Shown piece by piece: positions 25,186 to 33,378 of a stretch of 35,037 nucleotides of DNA. The notes under the pieces are model-generated. The model was not told the DNA's origin. It did no database searches and saw only the letters and a program-made list of their open reading frames with translations. How positions within the stretch are numbered: position 1 is the stretch's first letter; every line of letters begins with the position of its first letter. This stretch comes from Acidimicrobiaceae bacterium (GTDB lineage Bacteria > Actinomycetota > Acidimicrobiia > Acidimicrobiales > RAAP-2). Position numbers and translations under genes: made by a program. The DNA is taken from positions 1 through 35,037 of the forward strand of contig CANGMP010000010.1 of the NCBI GenBank assembly GCA_947455165.1, given 5' to 3'.

Positions 25186-25785
25186 ATGTTCTGCACCAAA
25201 TGTGGCACCGAACACAATGAAGCATTCTGCGCTGTCTGCGGCCAGTCAGCGGACGGTTCGGCGTCCAACGCAACCACCAACGGTCCCGGCACCACGGACC
25301 CAGTCACCGGTCTCGCCCTCTCCGGTTGGTGGCGACGCGTGGGGAGCACCATCGTGGACAGCCTGGTTCTGATGCCCGTCGCACTCCTCACCCTCTTTTT
25401 CGACCATCACACCAAATCAACGCTGGATAGCACCGGGTTCATCACGTACAGTTCGAGCAACTCAGTAGCCGGAACCTTGATCAAGGCGGCCGGTACCGCG
25501 ATTTACCTCTATTTCTTCTGGACTGCTCGCAAAGGCGAAACCCTGGGCAATCGCGCGACGGGTACGCGCGTCGTCATGTCCGATGGGTCACCAGTGACTA
25601 CCGATGCGGCTCTCAAGCGCGTTGGCGTCATAACGGTGCTGGCCGTGGCCCCACTGGCCGGTTCGGCCCTCATCACCCTGGCAGGCATCGGCGGCCTCAT
25701 AGACCGCGCCTGGCCCCTGTGGGATCCTCGCAAGCAGACCTTGCACGACAAGGTCGCTGACACCATCGTTATTCGCAGTAAGTAA
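25186..25785 (+). CDS. RDD-family membrane protein with N-terminal zinc ribbon
   Basis: The 199-aa protein opens with a small zinc ribbon (MFCTKCGTEHNEAFCAVCGQ, two CxxC pairs), then a polar linker, then an RDD domain: LSGWWRRVGSTIVDSLVLMPVALLTLFF (first helix with the conserved Arg and Asp), a second helix near AAGTAIYLYFFWTARKGETLGNRATGTRVV, and a third hydrophobic stretch (VLAVAPLAGSALITLAGIGGLI) before the typical WDPRKQTLHDKVADTIVI ending. RDD proteins are poorly understood membrane proteins, some linked to ion or osmolyte transport. ATG 25186 has a GAGGAG site. It follows the GT4 gene by 16 bp and may be co-transcribed. Its TAA stop lies inside the stem of the downstream terminator. Confidence 0.87.
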   Translation: MFCTKCGTEHNEAFCAVCGQSADGSASNATTNGPGTTDPVTGLALSGWWRRVGSTIVDSLVLMPVALLTLFFDHHTKSTLDSTGFITYSSSNSVAGTLIKAAGTAIYLYFFWTARKGETLGNRATGTRVVMSDGSPVTTDAALKRVGVITVLAVAPLAGSALITLAGIGGLIDRAWPLWDPRKQTLHDKVADTIVIRSK

Positions 25786-25816
25786 AGAAGCGGGCTTTTC
25801 GGCCCGCTTCTTTACT
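25781..25816. terminator. Bidirectional intrinsic terminator, 15-bp perfect stem
   Basis: AGTAAAGAAGCGGGC (25781-25795) and its exact complement (25802-25816) flank a 6-base TTTTCG loop. The stem is GC-rich near the loop and AT-rich at the base, with T-rich (TTCTTTACT) outer arms on each strand, so it can serve both the RDD gene and the convergent MoeB-like gene. Confidence 0.85.
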
Positions 25817-25832
25817 GCGAATGCAGCTCTCG

Positions 25833-26999
25833 CTACGCCTTTAAGACGGCGTGCGGCATGCAAAATTCGTCGTACTCGGCAATCACAATCTCGCCGGCGT
25901 TGTCACCACAGGCCGGACAGGCCGGGTCACGACGGACCTTGAACGTACGGAACGACTGGTCGAGCGCGTCATAACTAAGCAGACGCCCCACTAGCGGATC
26001 GCCAAGCTCCAAGATGAGCTTCAGTGCTTCGAGCGCCTGGATTGAACCGATGATGCCGGGCAACACTCCCAACACGCCGGCTTCGGCGCAGCTGGGGGCC
26101 AGTTCGGCGGGCGGTGGCTCAGGAATCATGCATCGATAGCACGGTCCGACGTAGGGGTTGAAGATGGTGACCTGACCTTCGAAACGGAAGATCGAACCGT
26201 GAACAACGGGAATGCGCTTGAGTAGGGCGGCGTCGTTTACGAGGTAGCGGGTTGGGAAGTTGTCGGTGCCGTCAACGATGACGTCGTAGCCATCGATGAT
26301 GTCGAGAATGTTGTCAGCCCCGAGACGTACGTCGTAGGTGAGCACTTTGAGGTCGGGATTGAGCGCGCTGAGTGTCTGCTTCGCCGAGTCGACCTTGCGC
26401 ATGCCAACGCGGTCCATGTTGTGAAGAATCTGACGCTGAATGTTGGAGGCGTCAACGACGTCCATGTCGATAACGCCGATCGTGCCAACGCCGGCCGCGG
26501 CCAGGTAGAGGGCGGCCGGAGACCCGAGGCCGCCAGCACCCAGCATCAGCACCTTGGCGTCGAGCAACTTGAGCTGGCCCTTCTCACCGACTTCGGGCAG
26601 AAGCAGGTGACGCTGGTAGCGATTGCGCTGGTCCGCCGAGAGCGTGAGTGGCGTCGACCAGGGCAGGCCGTCGTCCTTCCACTTGTTAAAGCCACCGATG
26701 ACCGAAACGACGTCGGCGTAGCCGAGGTCCTGAAGCGTCTTGGCGGCGAAGGCTGAGCGAGTTCCGCCGGCGCAGTAGATCGCGACGGGCTTGGTCTTGT
26801 CGGGGATTCGACCCTCGATGGAGAACTCGAGCTGACCGCGCGGTACGTGGACGGCGTTCGGAACTGCTCCCTGGTCGTACTCGTCGGGTTCGCGCACGTC
26901 GAGCATCGTGTATCGATCGAGATTGCTCGCTACGTCAGCGGCCTCGACTTCACGAATTTCAGCCTTCGCGGCATTCAGCAAATCGCGGGGGGTAACCAT
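25833..26999 (-). CDS. Rhodanese-ThiF/MoeB fusion (sulfur-carrier adenylyltransferase)
   Basis: MoeB/ThiF/MoeZ enzymes adenylate the C-terminal Gly of small sulfur carriers (MoaD, ThiS, CysO), and rhodanese domains supply persulfide sulfur. The 388-aa protein has an N-terminal rhodanese domain (residues about 20-115; active Cys76 in YCAGGTRS) and then an E1-like domain starting RNRYQRHLLLPEVGEKGQ, with nucleotide loop GAGGLGS at about 154-160, VDGTDNFPTRYLVND, and zinc ligands in CYRCMIPEP and CPACG. In actinobacterial MoeZ the rhodanese domain normally follows the E1 domain; here the order is reversed. ATG 26999 has an AAAGGAG site. It is monocistronic, with a bidirectional terminator at its 3' end. 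The carrier partner is not in the window. Confidence 0.9.
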   Translation of the reverse strand: MVTPRDLLNAAKAEIREVEAADVASNLDRYTMLDVREPDEYDQGAVPNAVHVPRGQLEFSIEGRIPDKTKPVAIYCAGGTRSAFAAKTLQDLGYADVVSVIGGFNKWKDDGLPWSTPLTLSADQRNRYQRHLLLPEVGEKGQLKLLDAKVLMLGAGGLGSPAALYLAAAGVGTIGVIDMDVVDASNIQRQILHNMDRVGMRKVDSAKQTLSALNPDLKVLTYDVRLGADNILDIIDGYDVIVDGTDNFPTRYLVNDAALLKRIPVVHGSIFRFEGQVTIFNPYVGPCYRCMIPEPPPAELAPSCAEAGVLGVLPGIIGSIQALEALKLILELGDPLVGRLLSYDALDQSFRTFKVRRDPACPACGDNAGEIVIAEYDEFCMPHAVLKA

Positions 27000-27059
27000 G
27001 GTGAACTCCTTTGCCTCTAAACCTTACCGTTTTAGTCAGGAATTGACAACGGGGCCTTT

Positions 27060-27065
27060 TAGTCT
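27060..27065 (+). promoter_or_regulatory. -10 box for the leaderless nitroreductase gene (TAGTCT)
   Basis: TAGTCT, 6 nt, then ATG 27072, with no ribosome-binding site. A TTGACA lies 11 bp upstream of the box, too close to be its -35. Confidence 0.5.
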
Positions 27066-27071
27066 GCACCT

Positions 27072-27668
27072 ATGGAGTTTTCGGAATTGGCCTCACGTCG
27101 ACGCATGGTGCGCAGCTTTGATGGCACCCCCGTGCCGAGCGATCAACTCCGCCACTGGTGTGAAGTCGCCCTCTGGGCTCCCACCGCGGGCAATAGTGCC
27201 GGTGTTCGCTTCATCGTCATCGAAGCCGATCGCGTGGCGGAGTACTTCGCCGTGGCCACCGACGCCGATTGGCGGGCCTCGGCCCGACGTGCCGAAGGCC
27301 TCATGCGAGCCGGTGCTGTCGTGTTGGCCGTGTCACTCCCTTCGGCCTACACCGAGCGCTACGGCGAGGCCGATAAGGCCAGTAGTGGCCTCAGCGACGA
27401 GTCGGCCTGGCCCGTCCCGTACTGGCACACCGACGCGGCTATGGCCACCATGCAGCTCTTGCTCGCCGTCGAAGAGGCGTCGTGGTCAGCCTGTTTTTGG
27501 GGCAACTTTCGTAACGAGGCGGACATCGTGAAGTTGGCCGGTCTCTCGGGTGAGTGGCGACTCTTCGGTTCGGTGCTCATCGGGCGCGCCGACGAACAAG
27601 ACCCCCGCTCGGCGTCACTCACTCGAGCGACGCTGTCAAGGAGTGAGCGGGTTCTAGGCCTGCCTTGA
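27072..27668 (+). CDS. Nitroreductase-family FMN oxidoreductase
   Basis: The family uses FMN and NAD(P)H to reduce nitro groups, quinones, flavins or to act in cofactor metabolism. The 198-aa protein begins with the typical ELASRRRMVRSFDGTPVP (FMN phosphate-binding Arg run) and WAPTAGNSAGVRFIVI. It has a late segment AMATMQLLLAVEEASWSACFWGNF matching the second half of the fold and ends in a short IGRADE segment. No signal peptide is present. ATG 27072 is supported by family alignment and the -10 box 6 nt upstream. The 3' end overlaps the convergent aminopeptidase by 15 bp. The substrate is unknown; family membership is secure. Confidence 0.85.
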   Translation: MEFSELASRRRMVRSFDGTPVPSDQLRHWCEVALWAPTAGNSAGVRFIVIEADRVAEYFAVATDADWRASARRAEGLMRAGAVVLAVSLPSAYTERYGEADKASSGLSDESAWPVPYWHTDAAMATMQLLLAVEEASWSACFWGNFRNEADIVKLAGLSGEWRLFGSVLIGRADEQDPRSASLTRATLSRSERVLGLP

Positions 27669-29147
27669 ACGCTCGATGAGGTACTCGACCAGTGTGCGAG
27701 CACCGTAGGCCGAGCCACCGCGCTGGTAGTAACCGCGTGTGGCGTCCATGCGACTCGGACCGGCAATGTCGAGGTGGGCCCACGGCAGTCCATTCACGAA
27801 GCGCTGCAAGAAGAGTGCGGCCGAGATCGAACCGGCGCGGCCGGCCTTGCCGATGTTCTTGATGTCGGCCACGTCCGAGTCGATGTGCGATTCGTAGCTC
27901 GGGTGCAGTGGCATGCGCCACATAGTCTCGCCACTGCGCTCACTGGCCGCCAGCAACTGGGCGGCCAGATCATCGCGAGAGGCAAAGACGGCGCCGATTT
28001 CGTCACCGAGCGCCACCGCCTGTGCGCCCGTCAACGTGGCGACGTCGATGATGGCGTCGGGGTTCTGCTCGGCCGCCAGGCTCAGAGCGTCGGCCAGGAT
28101 CAGGCGACCCTCGGCGTCAGTGTTGAGCACTTCAACGGTCATACCATTGCGAATCTTCAGCACGTCACCGGGGCGCAGCGCGGCCGGACCGGTCATGTTT
28201 TCGGTCAACGGAGCGATGGCCGTGACCCGGATGGGCAGACCCAGCTCGGCGGCGGCGGCCAAAACGGCCGTGACAACGGCGGCGCCCGTCATGTCGGTCT
28301 TCATCGTCATCATGCCTTCGCCAGTCTTGAGCGACAGACCGCCGGAGTCAAAGGTCACACCCTTACCCACGAGGATGATGTGGGGCTGGTTGGCGGTGCT
28401 CGGCGGCGTGTAGGTCGCAATCACCAGTCGAGCCGGTTGGGCTGAGCCCAGGTTGACGCCAATGAGGCCACCGAGGCGCTCTTCGGCAATCTTGGTGTCC
28501 TTCCAGATCTCAACGTCAACATGAGGCAGACCCTCGAGACGCTCCTTGGCAAAGGTGGCAAAGGCCTTGGGTGAGAGGTCTTGCGCCGGCATGTCAACGA
28601 GGCGCTTGGCCCAGTTGGCTCCGTCGGCCACTAGGGAACCGATCTGCACGCCACGGGCCACGTCGGCCTGGGCGTCAGCAGCCCCTTCGCCCACGAGCAC
28701 CAGCGACGCGGTGGCCGCCGACTCGGGCTTCTTGTAGTCGTAGCTGGCGAGGATGAGGCCCTCAGTAATTGCCTGGCTGCTCTGAGCGAGCGTGGCGTTC
28801 GGCGTGAGTGAAACGAGCAGAGCGGCCGGCGTCTTGGGCTGGACCTTGGCCACGGCCGCACCGAGCTGACGCCATTGTTCTAGCGTCGTTTCGTTGCCGT
28901 TGGTGACCATCAAGACCAAGGTGGTGTCCGAGAAGTTGCGCAGTACGGCGGTCGATCCCACTTTGGTCTTCAGACCCTGGGACTCACACCACTCGGCCGT
29001 GAGGGCGGTGGGGAGCGTGACCCCCGCGATGGTGGCGGGGACGCCGTCGGCGAAGGCCAGCGTGCCCTCACGAGTAACGAGTGGGACGGCGATGACCTTG
29101 AAGGTTTCGAGGTCGGTCAGTTCAGCCAGGTTGACGCTACGGGTCAT
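27654..29147 (-). CDS. pepA: Leucyl aminopeptidase, M17 family
   Basis: M17 aminopeptidases are hexameric two-metal enzymes that remove N-terminal residues in the cytosol. The 497-aa protein has the signature NTDAEGRLILADAL, the metal-site segment LVGKGVTFDSGGLSLKTGEGMMTMKTDMTGAA, and the C-terminal WAHLDIAGPSRM region. The N-terminal half is the usual divergent macro-like domain. ATG 29147 is chosen because the family starts around MTRSVNLAEL; the longer frame from 29225 runs into the adenosyltransferase 3' end. It lies 17 bp downstream of that gene and may share its transcript. The 3' end overlaps the nitroreductase by 15 bp. Confidence 0.94.
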   Translation of the reverse strand: MTRSVNLAELTDLETFKVIAVPLVTREGTLAFADGVPATIAGVTLPTALTAEWCESQGLKTKVGSTAVLRNFSDTTLVLMVTNGNETTLEQWRQLGAAVAKVQPKTPAALLVSLTPNATLAQSSQAITEGLILASYDYKKPESAATASLVLVGEGAADAQADVARGVQIGSLVADGANWAKRLVDMPAQDLSPKAFATFAKERLEGLPHVDVEIWKDTKIAEERLGGLIGVNLGSAQPARLVIATYTPPSTANQPHIILVGKGVTFDSGGLSLKTGEGMMTMKTDMTGAAVVTAVLAAAAELGLPIRVTAIAPLTENMTGPAALRPGDVLKIRNGMTVEVLNTDAEGRLILADALSLAAEQNPDAIIDVATLTGAQAVALGDEIGAVFASRDDLAAQLLAASERSGETMWRMPLHPSYESHIDSDVADIKNIGKAGRAGSISAALFLQRFVNGLPWAHLDIAGPSRMDATRGYYQRGGSAYGARTLVEYLIERSRQA

Positions 29148-29164
29148 GGGCACTTCACTTTCAC

Positions 29165-29707
29165 TTAGAGGGCGGACTTGGCCGTCCGATGAATAGGTCC
29201 TTCGGCAAAACGCGCCATCGTCCACACCAAATCGCTCAGGCGATTGAGATAGGCAACAACGAGTGAGTTCTCTAGAGGGTAGGTCACGGCTACGCGCTCG
29301 GCACGGCGAATGACGGTGCGGGCTACGTCAAGGGCGGCCGATTGTTGATTCTCACCGGGCACGATGAACTCTTTGGGCAGTTCGAGCTGGGCCGTCAACT
29401 CATCAATCGAGGCCTCGAGGTGAGCCACCATTGCGGGCGTCACCAGCGACTTGCCGGCTTCGAGCTTGTGGCGGTTCTCCGGCAGCGTGGCCACTTCGGC
29501 CATCAGGACCCAGAGGTCTCGCTCGAGGTGCATCAAGAGGTTGTTCAAGACCGAGTCGGCCGGCTGGAGCGAGCGGGCCCAACCGAGCGCGGCCTGCGAC
29601 TCGTCGACGGCACCGTTCACTTCAATTGGGTCGGCACTCTTTTGAACGCGTCCACCAAAGTAGAGACCCGTTGTGCCGTCATCGCCATCGCGGGTATAGA
29701 TCTTCAC
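29165..29707 (-). CDS. Cob(I)alamin adenosyltransferase, PduO type
   Basis: The enzyme transfers adenosyl from ATP to cob(I)alamin and makes adenosylcobalamin, the cofactor of methylmalonyl-CoA mutase. The 180-aa protein has the ATP-binding N-terminus (IYTRDGDDGTTGLYFGGRVQKS), the VNGAVDESQAALGWAR block and the C-terminal RTVIRRAERVAV plus LNRLSDLVWTMAR helices of PduO/MMAB. GTG 29707 is selected because TACGCT lies exactly 6 nt before it and the family begins with KIYTR; the open frame extends to 30010 only as a shadow of the divergent metH. Its position near metH and the mutase gene suggests a B12-using neighbourhood. Confidence 0.93.
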   Translation of the reverse strand: MKIYTRDGDDGTTGLYFGGRVQKSADPIEVNGAVDESQAALGWARSLQPADSVLNNLLMHLERDLWVLMAEVATLPENRHKLEAGKSLVTPAMVAHLEASIDELTAQLELPKEFIVPGENQQSAALDVARTVIRRAERVAVTYPLENSLVVAYLNRLSDLVWTMARFAEGPIHRTAKSAL

Positions 29708-29713
29708 CGGTCC

Positions 29714-29719
29714 AGCGTA
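29714..29719 (-). promoter_or_regulatory. -10 box for the leaderless adenosyltransferase gene (TACGCT)
   Basis: The minus strand has TACGCT, 6 nt (GGACCG), then GTG 29707. Confidence 0.5.
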
Positions 29720-29803
29720 CCGGTGACCTCGAAATCTGGACCCGTGCAGAGAGTGATTTCTTTGGGTCTTTTGGGCGCAGAACGGTAGCCTTAGAGCCAC
29801 ATC

Positions 29804-32800
29804 ATGGCAAACCATCTCCCGTACCCACGCCCGCTCGAAACCGACCCGTATTTGACGGCGCTCTCCCAGCGAGCCCTCATCTTTGACGGCGCTACGGGCA
29901 CCAATCTCCAGCTCGAGAACCTGACGGCGGCCGACTTCGGCGGCGACAACCTCGAAGGCTGCAACGAGCTGCTGGTGTTGACTCGCCCCGACGCCATTGA
30001 ACGACTCCACCGTTCCTTCCTCGACGTAGGTGTTGACGTCATCGAGACCAACTCCTTCGGTTCATTCTCCGTTGTTTTGGCTGAGTACGGCATTGCTGAA
30101 AAGGCCCACGAACTCGCCATCACTTCGGCCCAGATCGCTCGACGCGTCGCCGACGAGTACGCCTCGCCCGGCTCACCAAAGTTCGTGGCCGGCTCCATCG
30201 GGCCTGGTACAAAGTTCCCGACCCTCGGCCAGATTTCCTACGACGAGCTCTCGGCCTCCTACGAAGAACTCGCCTACGGACTACTCGAAGGCGGCGTTGA
30301 CGTCCTGCTCGTCGAGACCATGTTTGACCTGCTGTCGGGCAAGGCTGCGATTAATGCCTGCCACCGCGCCATGGCCCGCCACGGACGCATCGTTCCGATT
30401 CAGGCCCAGGTCACCATCGAGCTGACCGGCCGCATGCTGCCCGGCACCGAAATCGGCTCGGCCATTACCTCGCTCTTGCCCCTCGGCGTCAGCGTGCTCG
30501 GTCTCAACTGCGCCACAGGCCCGGTTGAGATGCACGAGCCCCTCCGCCAGCTCTCCGACACGGCCCCGGTGCCCCTGGCCTGCCTGCCGAACGCCGGTCT
30601 CCCGAGCGTCGTCGACGGCAAGATGCACTACGACCTCACGCCCGAAGGTCTGGCCGAGCACCTGGCCCGCTTCGTGGCTGACTACGGCGTCGCCGCCGTT
30701 GGTGGCTGCTGTGGCACGACTCCCGAGCACCTCAAGCATGTCGTTGACGCCGTGAGCAAGGTGACCCCCGCCAAGCGCACCCCGGTGCTCGAGCCGTCGG
30801 TCTCGTCGATCTACTCCTCAACCCCGTACCACCAGGACCGCTCGGTTCTGCTCGTTGGTGAGCGCACCAACGCCAATGGTTCGAAGAAGTTCCGCGAAGC
30901 CATGCTTGAGGGTGACTGGGACACCTGCGTCTCCATGGCTCGCGATCAAGTCAAGGAGGGCGCCCACATTCTGGACGTCTGCGTGGACTACACCGGCGCC
31001 GACGGCGTCTCGGACATGGACCTGTTGATGGCTCGTCTCTGCACGCAGTCTTCGGTGCCGATCATGGTTGACACCACCGAAACGGCCACCGCCCGTGCCG
31101 CGTTGACCTGGCTCGGGGGCAAGGCCATCTTGAACTCGGTCAACCTCGAGGAGGGTCAGGGCGAAGGGACCCGTCTCGACGGCTTCTTGTCACTCGCCGC
31201 CGAATTCGGTTGTGCCGTGGTGGCCACCTGCATCGACGAAGAGGGTCAGGCCCGCACCGCCGACTGGAAGGTCCGCGCCGCCACGAACATCACCAACTTG
31301 GCCGTGGCTAACTACGGCCTCGACCCCCGCGACGTCTTTATTGACCCGCTCGCCCTCCCCCTCTCCACCGGTATGGAAGAGTCCCGTCGGGACGGAATCG
31401 AGACCATTGAGGCCATTCGCCGCATCAAGGCCGAACTGCCGGGCGTCCAGACCATCCTCGGACTCTCGAACATCTCCTTCGGTCTCAACCCGGCGGCCCG
31501 TCAGGCTCTCAACTCGGTCTTCCTTCACGAAGCGGCCGAAGCGGGCCTCGACGCCGCCATTGTTCACGCCTCCAAGATCTTGCCGCTGGCTCGCATCGAC
31601 GAACGAGTTCGCCAGGTCTGCCTCGACCTCATCTACGACCGCCGCACCGAGGGCTACGACCCGCTCAGTGAACTGCTCGCCCTCTTTGAAGGTGTGAAGG
31701 CCACCGACACGACCAAGAGCAACCTGAACGACCTGCCACTGCGGGACCGACTCCGTCGACGCATCATCGATGGCGTTCGCTCGGGCCTCGAGGGCGACCT
31801 CGACACGGCCATGGCCGAAGGACTGGCTCCCCTCGAGATCGTGAATGACATTCTGCTGGACGGCATGAAGGAAGTTGGCGAACTCTTTGCCACCGGCGAA
31901 ATGCAGCTGCCCTTCGTGCTCCAGAGCGCCGAAACCATGAAGGCCGCCGTGGCCCACCTCGAACCGTTCATGGAAAAGTCCGACCAGGGCGGACGCGGCA
32001 AGGTCGTCCTCGCCACCGTAAAGGGTGACGTGCACGACATTGGCAAGAACCTCGTCGACATCATCCTCACCAACAACGGCTACGAGGTCGTGAACCTCGG
32101 CATCAAGGTCGGCATCAACGAGATGCTGGCCGCCGTGGACGAGCACAAGGCCGACGCGCTCGGTATGAGTGGACTGTTGGTGAAGTCAACCCTCATCATG
32201 CGCGAAAACCTTCAGGTAATGAACGAACTCGGTTACGCCGACCTCCCAGTTCTGTTGGGCGGGGCCGCACTGACTCGCACCTACGTCGAGCGCGACCTGC
32301 GCGAGGTCTACAACGGCCGCCTCTTCTACGGCAAGGACGCCTTCGAGGGTCTCCGTGTCTTGGACCGCCTCGGTGAAATCAGGAAGAATGACGAAGTCGA
32401 TGAACTCTTTGGTCGCGAGATCTCCGAGCGCAAGGTGCCCCGCCGCAGCCGCGACGGCATGGCGCCCAAGCCCGATGGACTGCCCCACCGCAGCCCCGAC
32501 GTCGACGAGAACAACGAACTCTTCACGCCCCCATTCCTCGGGTCCCGAGTAGCCAAGGGAATCTCGATCGACGAGATCTCCGAGTTCTTGAACCTCACGG
32601 CACTCTTTCGCAACCAGTGGGGCTTTCGACCCGAAGGTGACGAAGACGACAACGCCTTTAAGACCCGCGTCAAGGCCACGTTGCGCGAACAGCTGGCCCT
32701 CGCAAAGGCCGACGACCTGCTGATTCCTCAGGTCGTCTGGGGCCACTTCCCCGTGGCGGCCGATGGTGATGAACTCGTCGTCTTCACCGACGACACCCGC

Positions 32801-33304
32801 ACCGTCGAACAGACTCGATTTGTCTTCCCCCGCCAGCACCAAGAGCCCTTCTTGTGTATCTCGGACTTCTTCCGGTCGGTACAGAGCGGCGACAAGGACT
32901 ACGCCAGCTTCATGCTGGTCACGATGGGTTCACGCGTGAGCGAGCGCTGCCAGGAGCTATTCGCCGAGAATCGCTACACCGACTACCTCATGCTGCACGG
33001 TCTCGGTGTTGAAATGGCCGAGGCCCTCGCGGAACTCTGGCACAAGCGAATTCGCGAAGAGCTCGGCTACGTCGATCAGGATGGACCGACTCTCACGGGT
33101 CTATTCCGTCAGCAGTATCGAGGCGGCCGCTACTCGTGGGGCTATCCCGCTTGTCCGGACTTGACCGACAACGCCAAGGTCGCCGAGCTCCTCGGAGCCG
33201 GACGAATCGGCGTTGAGGTTTCCGAAGGCTTCCAGCTCCACCCCGAGCAGACCACCGACGCCATCATCTGTCACCACCCGCAGTCCAAGTACTTCGTCGC
33301 CTAG
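29804..33304 (+). CDS. metH: Cobalamin-dependent methionine synthase MetH
   Basis: MetH moves a methyl group from 5-methyl-tetrahydrofolate to homocysteine through cobalamin. The 1166-aa protein has all four modules: homocysteine domain (about 1-310; zinc cysteines in GLNCATG and GGCCGTTPEHL), pterin-binding domain (about 345-610; LLVGERTNANGSKKFREA), the B12 cap and Rossmann domains (about 640-870; KGDVHDIGKN near residue 740 with the cobalt-ligating His), and the AdoMet-dependent reactivation domain (to the C-terminus; HGLGVEMAEALAE and YRGGRYSWGYPACPDL). ATG 29804 has no Shine-Dalgarno; TAGAGC lies 6 nt upstream and TAGCCT 12 nt upstream. There is no B12 riboswitch in the 96-bp gap to the adenosyltransferase. 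It is convergent with the hydrolase genes on the right. Confidence 0.97.
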   Translation: MANHLPYPRPLETDPYLTALSQRALIFDGATGTNLQLENLTAADFGGDNLEGCNELLVLTRPDAIERLHRSFLDVGVDVIETNSFGSFSVVLAEYGIAEKAHELAITSAQIARRVADEYASPGSPKFVAGSIGPGTKFPTLGQISYDELSASYEELAYGLLEGGVDVLLVETMFDLLSGKAAINACHRAMARHGRIVPIQAQVTIELTGRMLPGTEIGSAITSLLPLGVSVLGLNCATGPVEMHEPLRQLSDTAPVPLACLPNAGLPSVVDGKMHYDLTPEGLAEHLARFVADYGVAAVGGCCGTTPEHLKHVVDAVSKVTPAKRTPVLEPSVSSIYSSTPYHQDRSVLLVGERTNANGSKKFREAMLEGDWDTCVSMARDQVKEGAHILDVCVDYTGADGVSDMDLLMARLCTQSSVPIMVDTTETATARAALTWLGGKAILNSVNLEEGQGEGTRLDGFLSLAAEFGCAVVATCIDEEGQARTADWKVRAATNITNLAVANYGLDPRDVFIDPLALPLSTGMEESRRDGIETIEAIRRIKAELPGVQTILGLSNISFGLNPAARQALNSVFLHEAAEAGLDAAIVHASKILPLARIDERVRQVCLDLIYDRRTEGYDPLSELLALFEGVKATDTTKSNLNDLPLRDRLRRRIIDGVRSGLEGDLDTAMAEGLAPLEIVNDILLDGMKEVGELFATGEMQLPFVLQSAETMKAAVAHLEPFMEKSDQGGRGKVVLATVKGDVHDIGKNLVDIILTNNGYEVVNLGIKVGINEMLAAVDEHKADALGMSGLLVKSTLIMRENLQVMNELGYADLPVLLGGAALTRTYVERDLREVYNGRLFYGKDAFEGLRVLDRLGEIRKNDEVDELFGREISERKVPRRSRDGMAPKPDGLPHRSPDVDENNELFTPPFLGSRVAKGISIDEISEFLNLTALFRNQWGFRPEGDEDDNAFKTRVKATLREQLALAKADDLLIPQVVWGHFPVAADGDELVVFTDDTRTVEQTRFVFPRQHQEPFLCISDFFRSVQSGDKDYASFMLVTMGSRVSERCQELFAENRYTDYLMLHGLGVEMAEALAELWHKRIREELGYVDQDGPTLTGLFRQQYRGGRYSWGYPACPDLTDNAKVAELLGAGRIGVEVSEGFQLHPEQTTDAIICHHPQSKYFVA

Positions 33305-33316
33305 TCACGCCCGCTC

Positions 33317-33348
33317 CTTCCCCTGCGCCCAGGTCGGGGCAGGGGAAG
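33317..33348. terminator. Inverted repeat between convergent metH and hydrolase
   Basis: CTTCCCCTGC (33317-33326) and GCAGGGGAAG (33339-33348) form a perfect 10-bp stem with a 12-base loop, just after the metH stop. No T-tract follows, so termination strength is uncertain, but position and symmetry suit a shared terminator. Confidence 0.55.
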
Positions 33349-33378
33349 CGAGGATCGAACCGTCGAGCTCGGTCGGAC

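Noticed and set aside
29708-29803. Cobalamin riboswitch between the adenosyltransferase and metH
   Set aside because: The gap is only 96 bp, has no B12-box-like sequence, and both genes appear to have little or no leader.
31190-32146. 318-aa antisense ORF inside metH
   Set aside because: It is a shadow frame opposite the MetH pterin and B12 domains.
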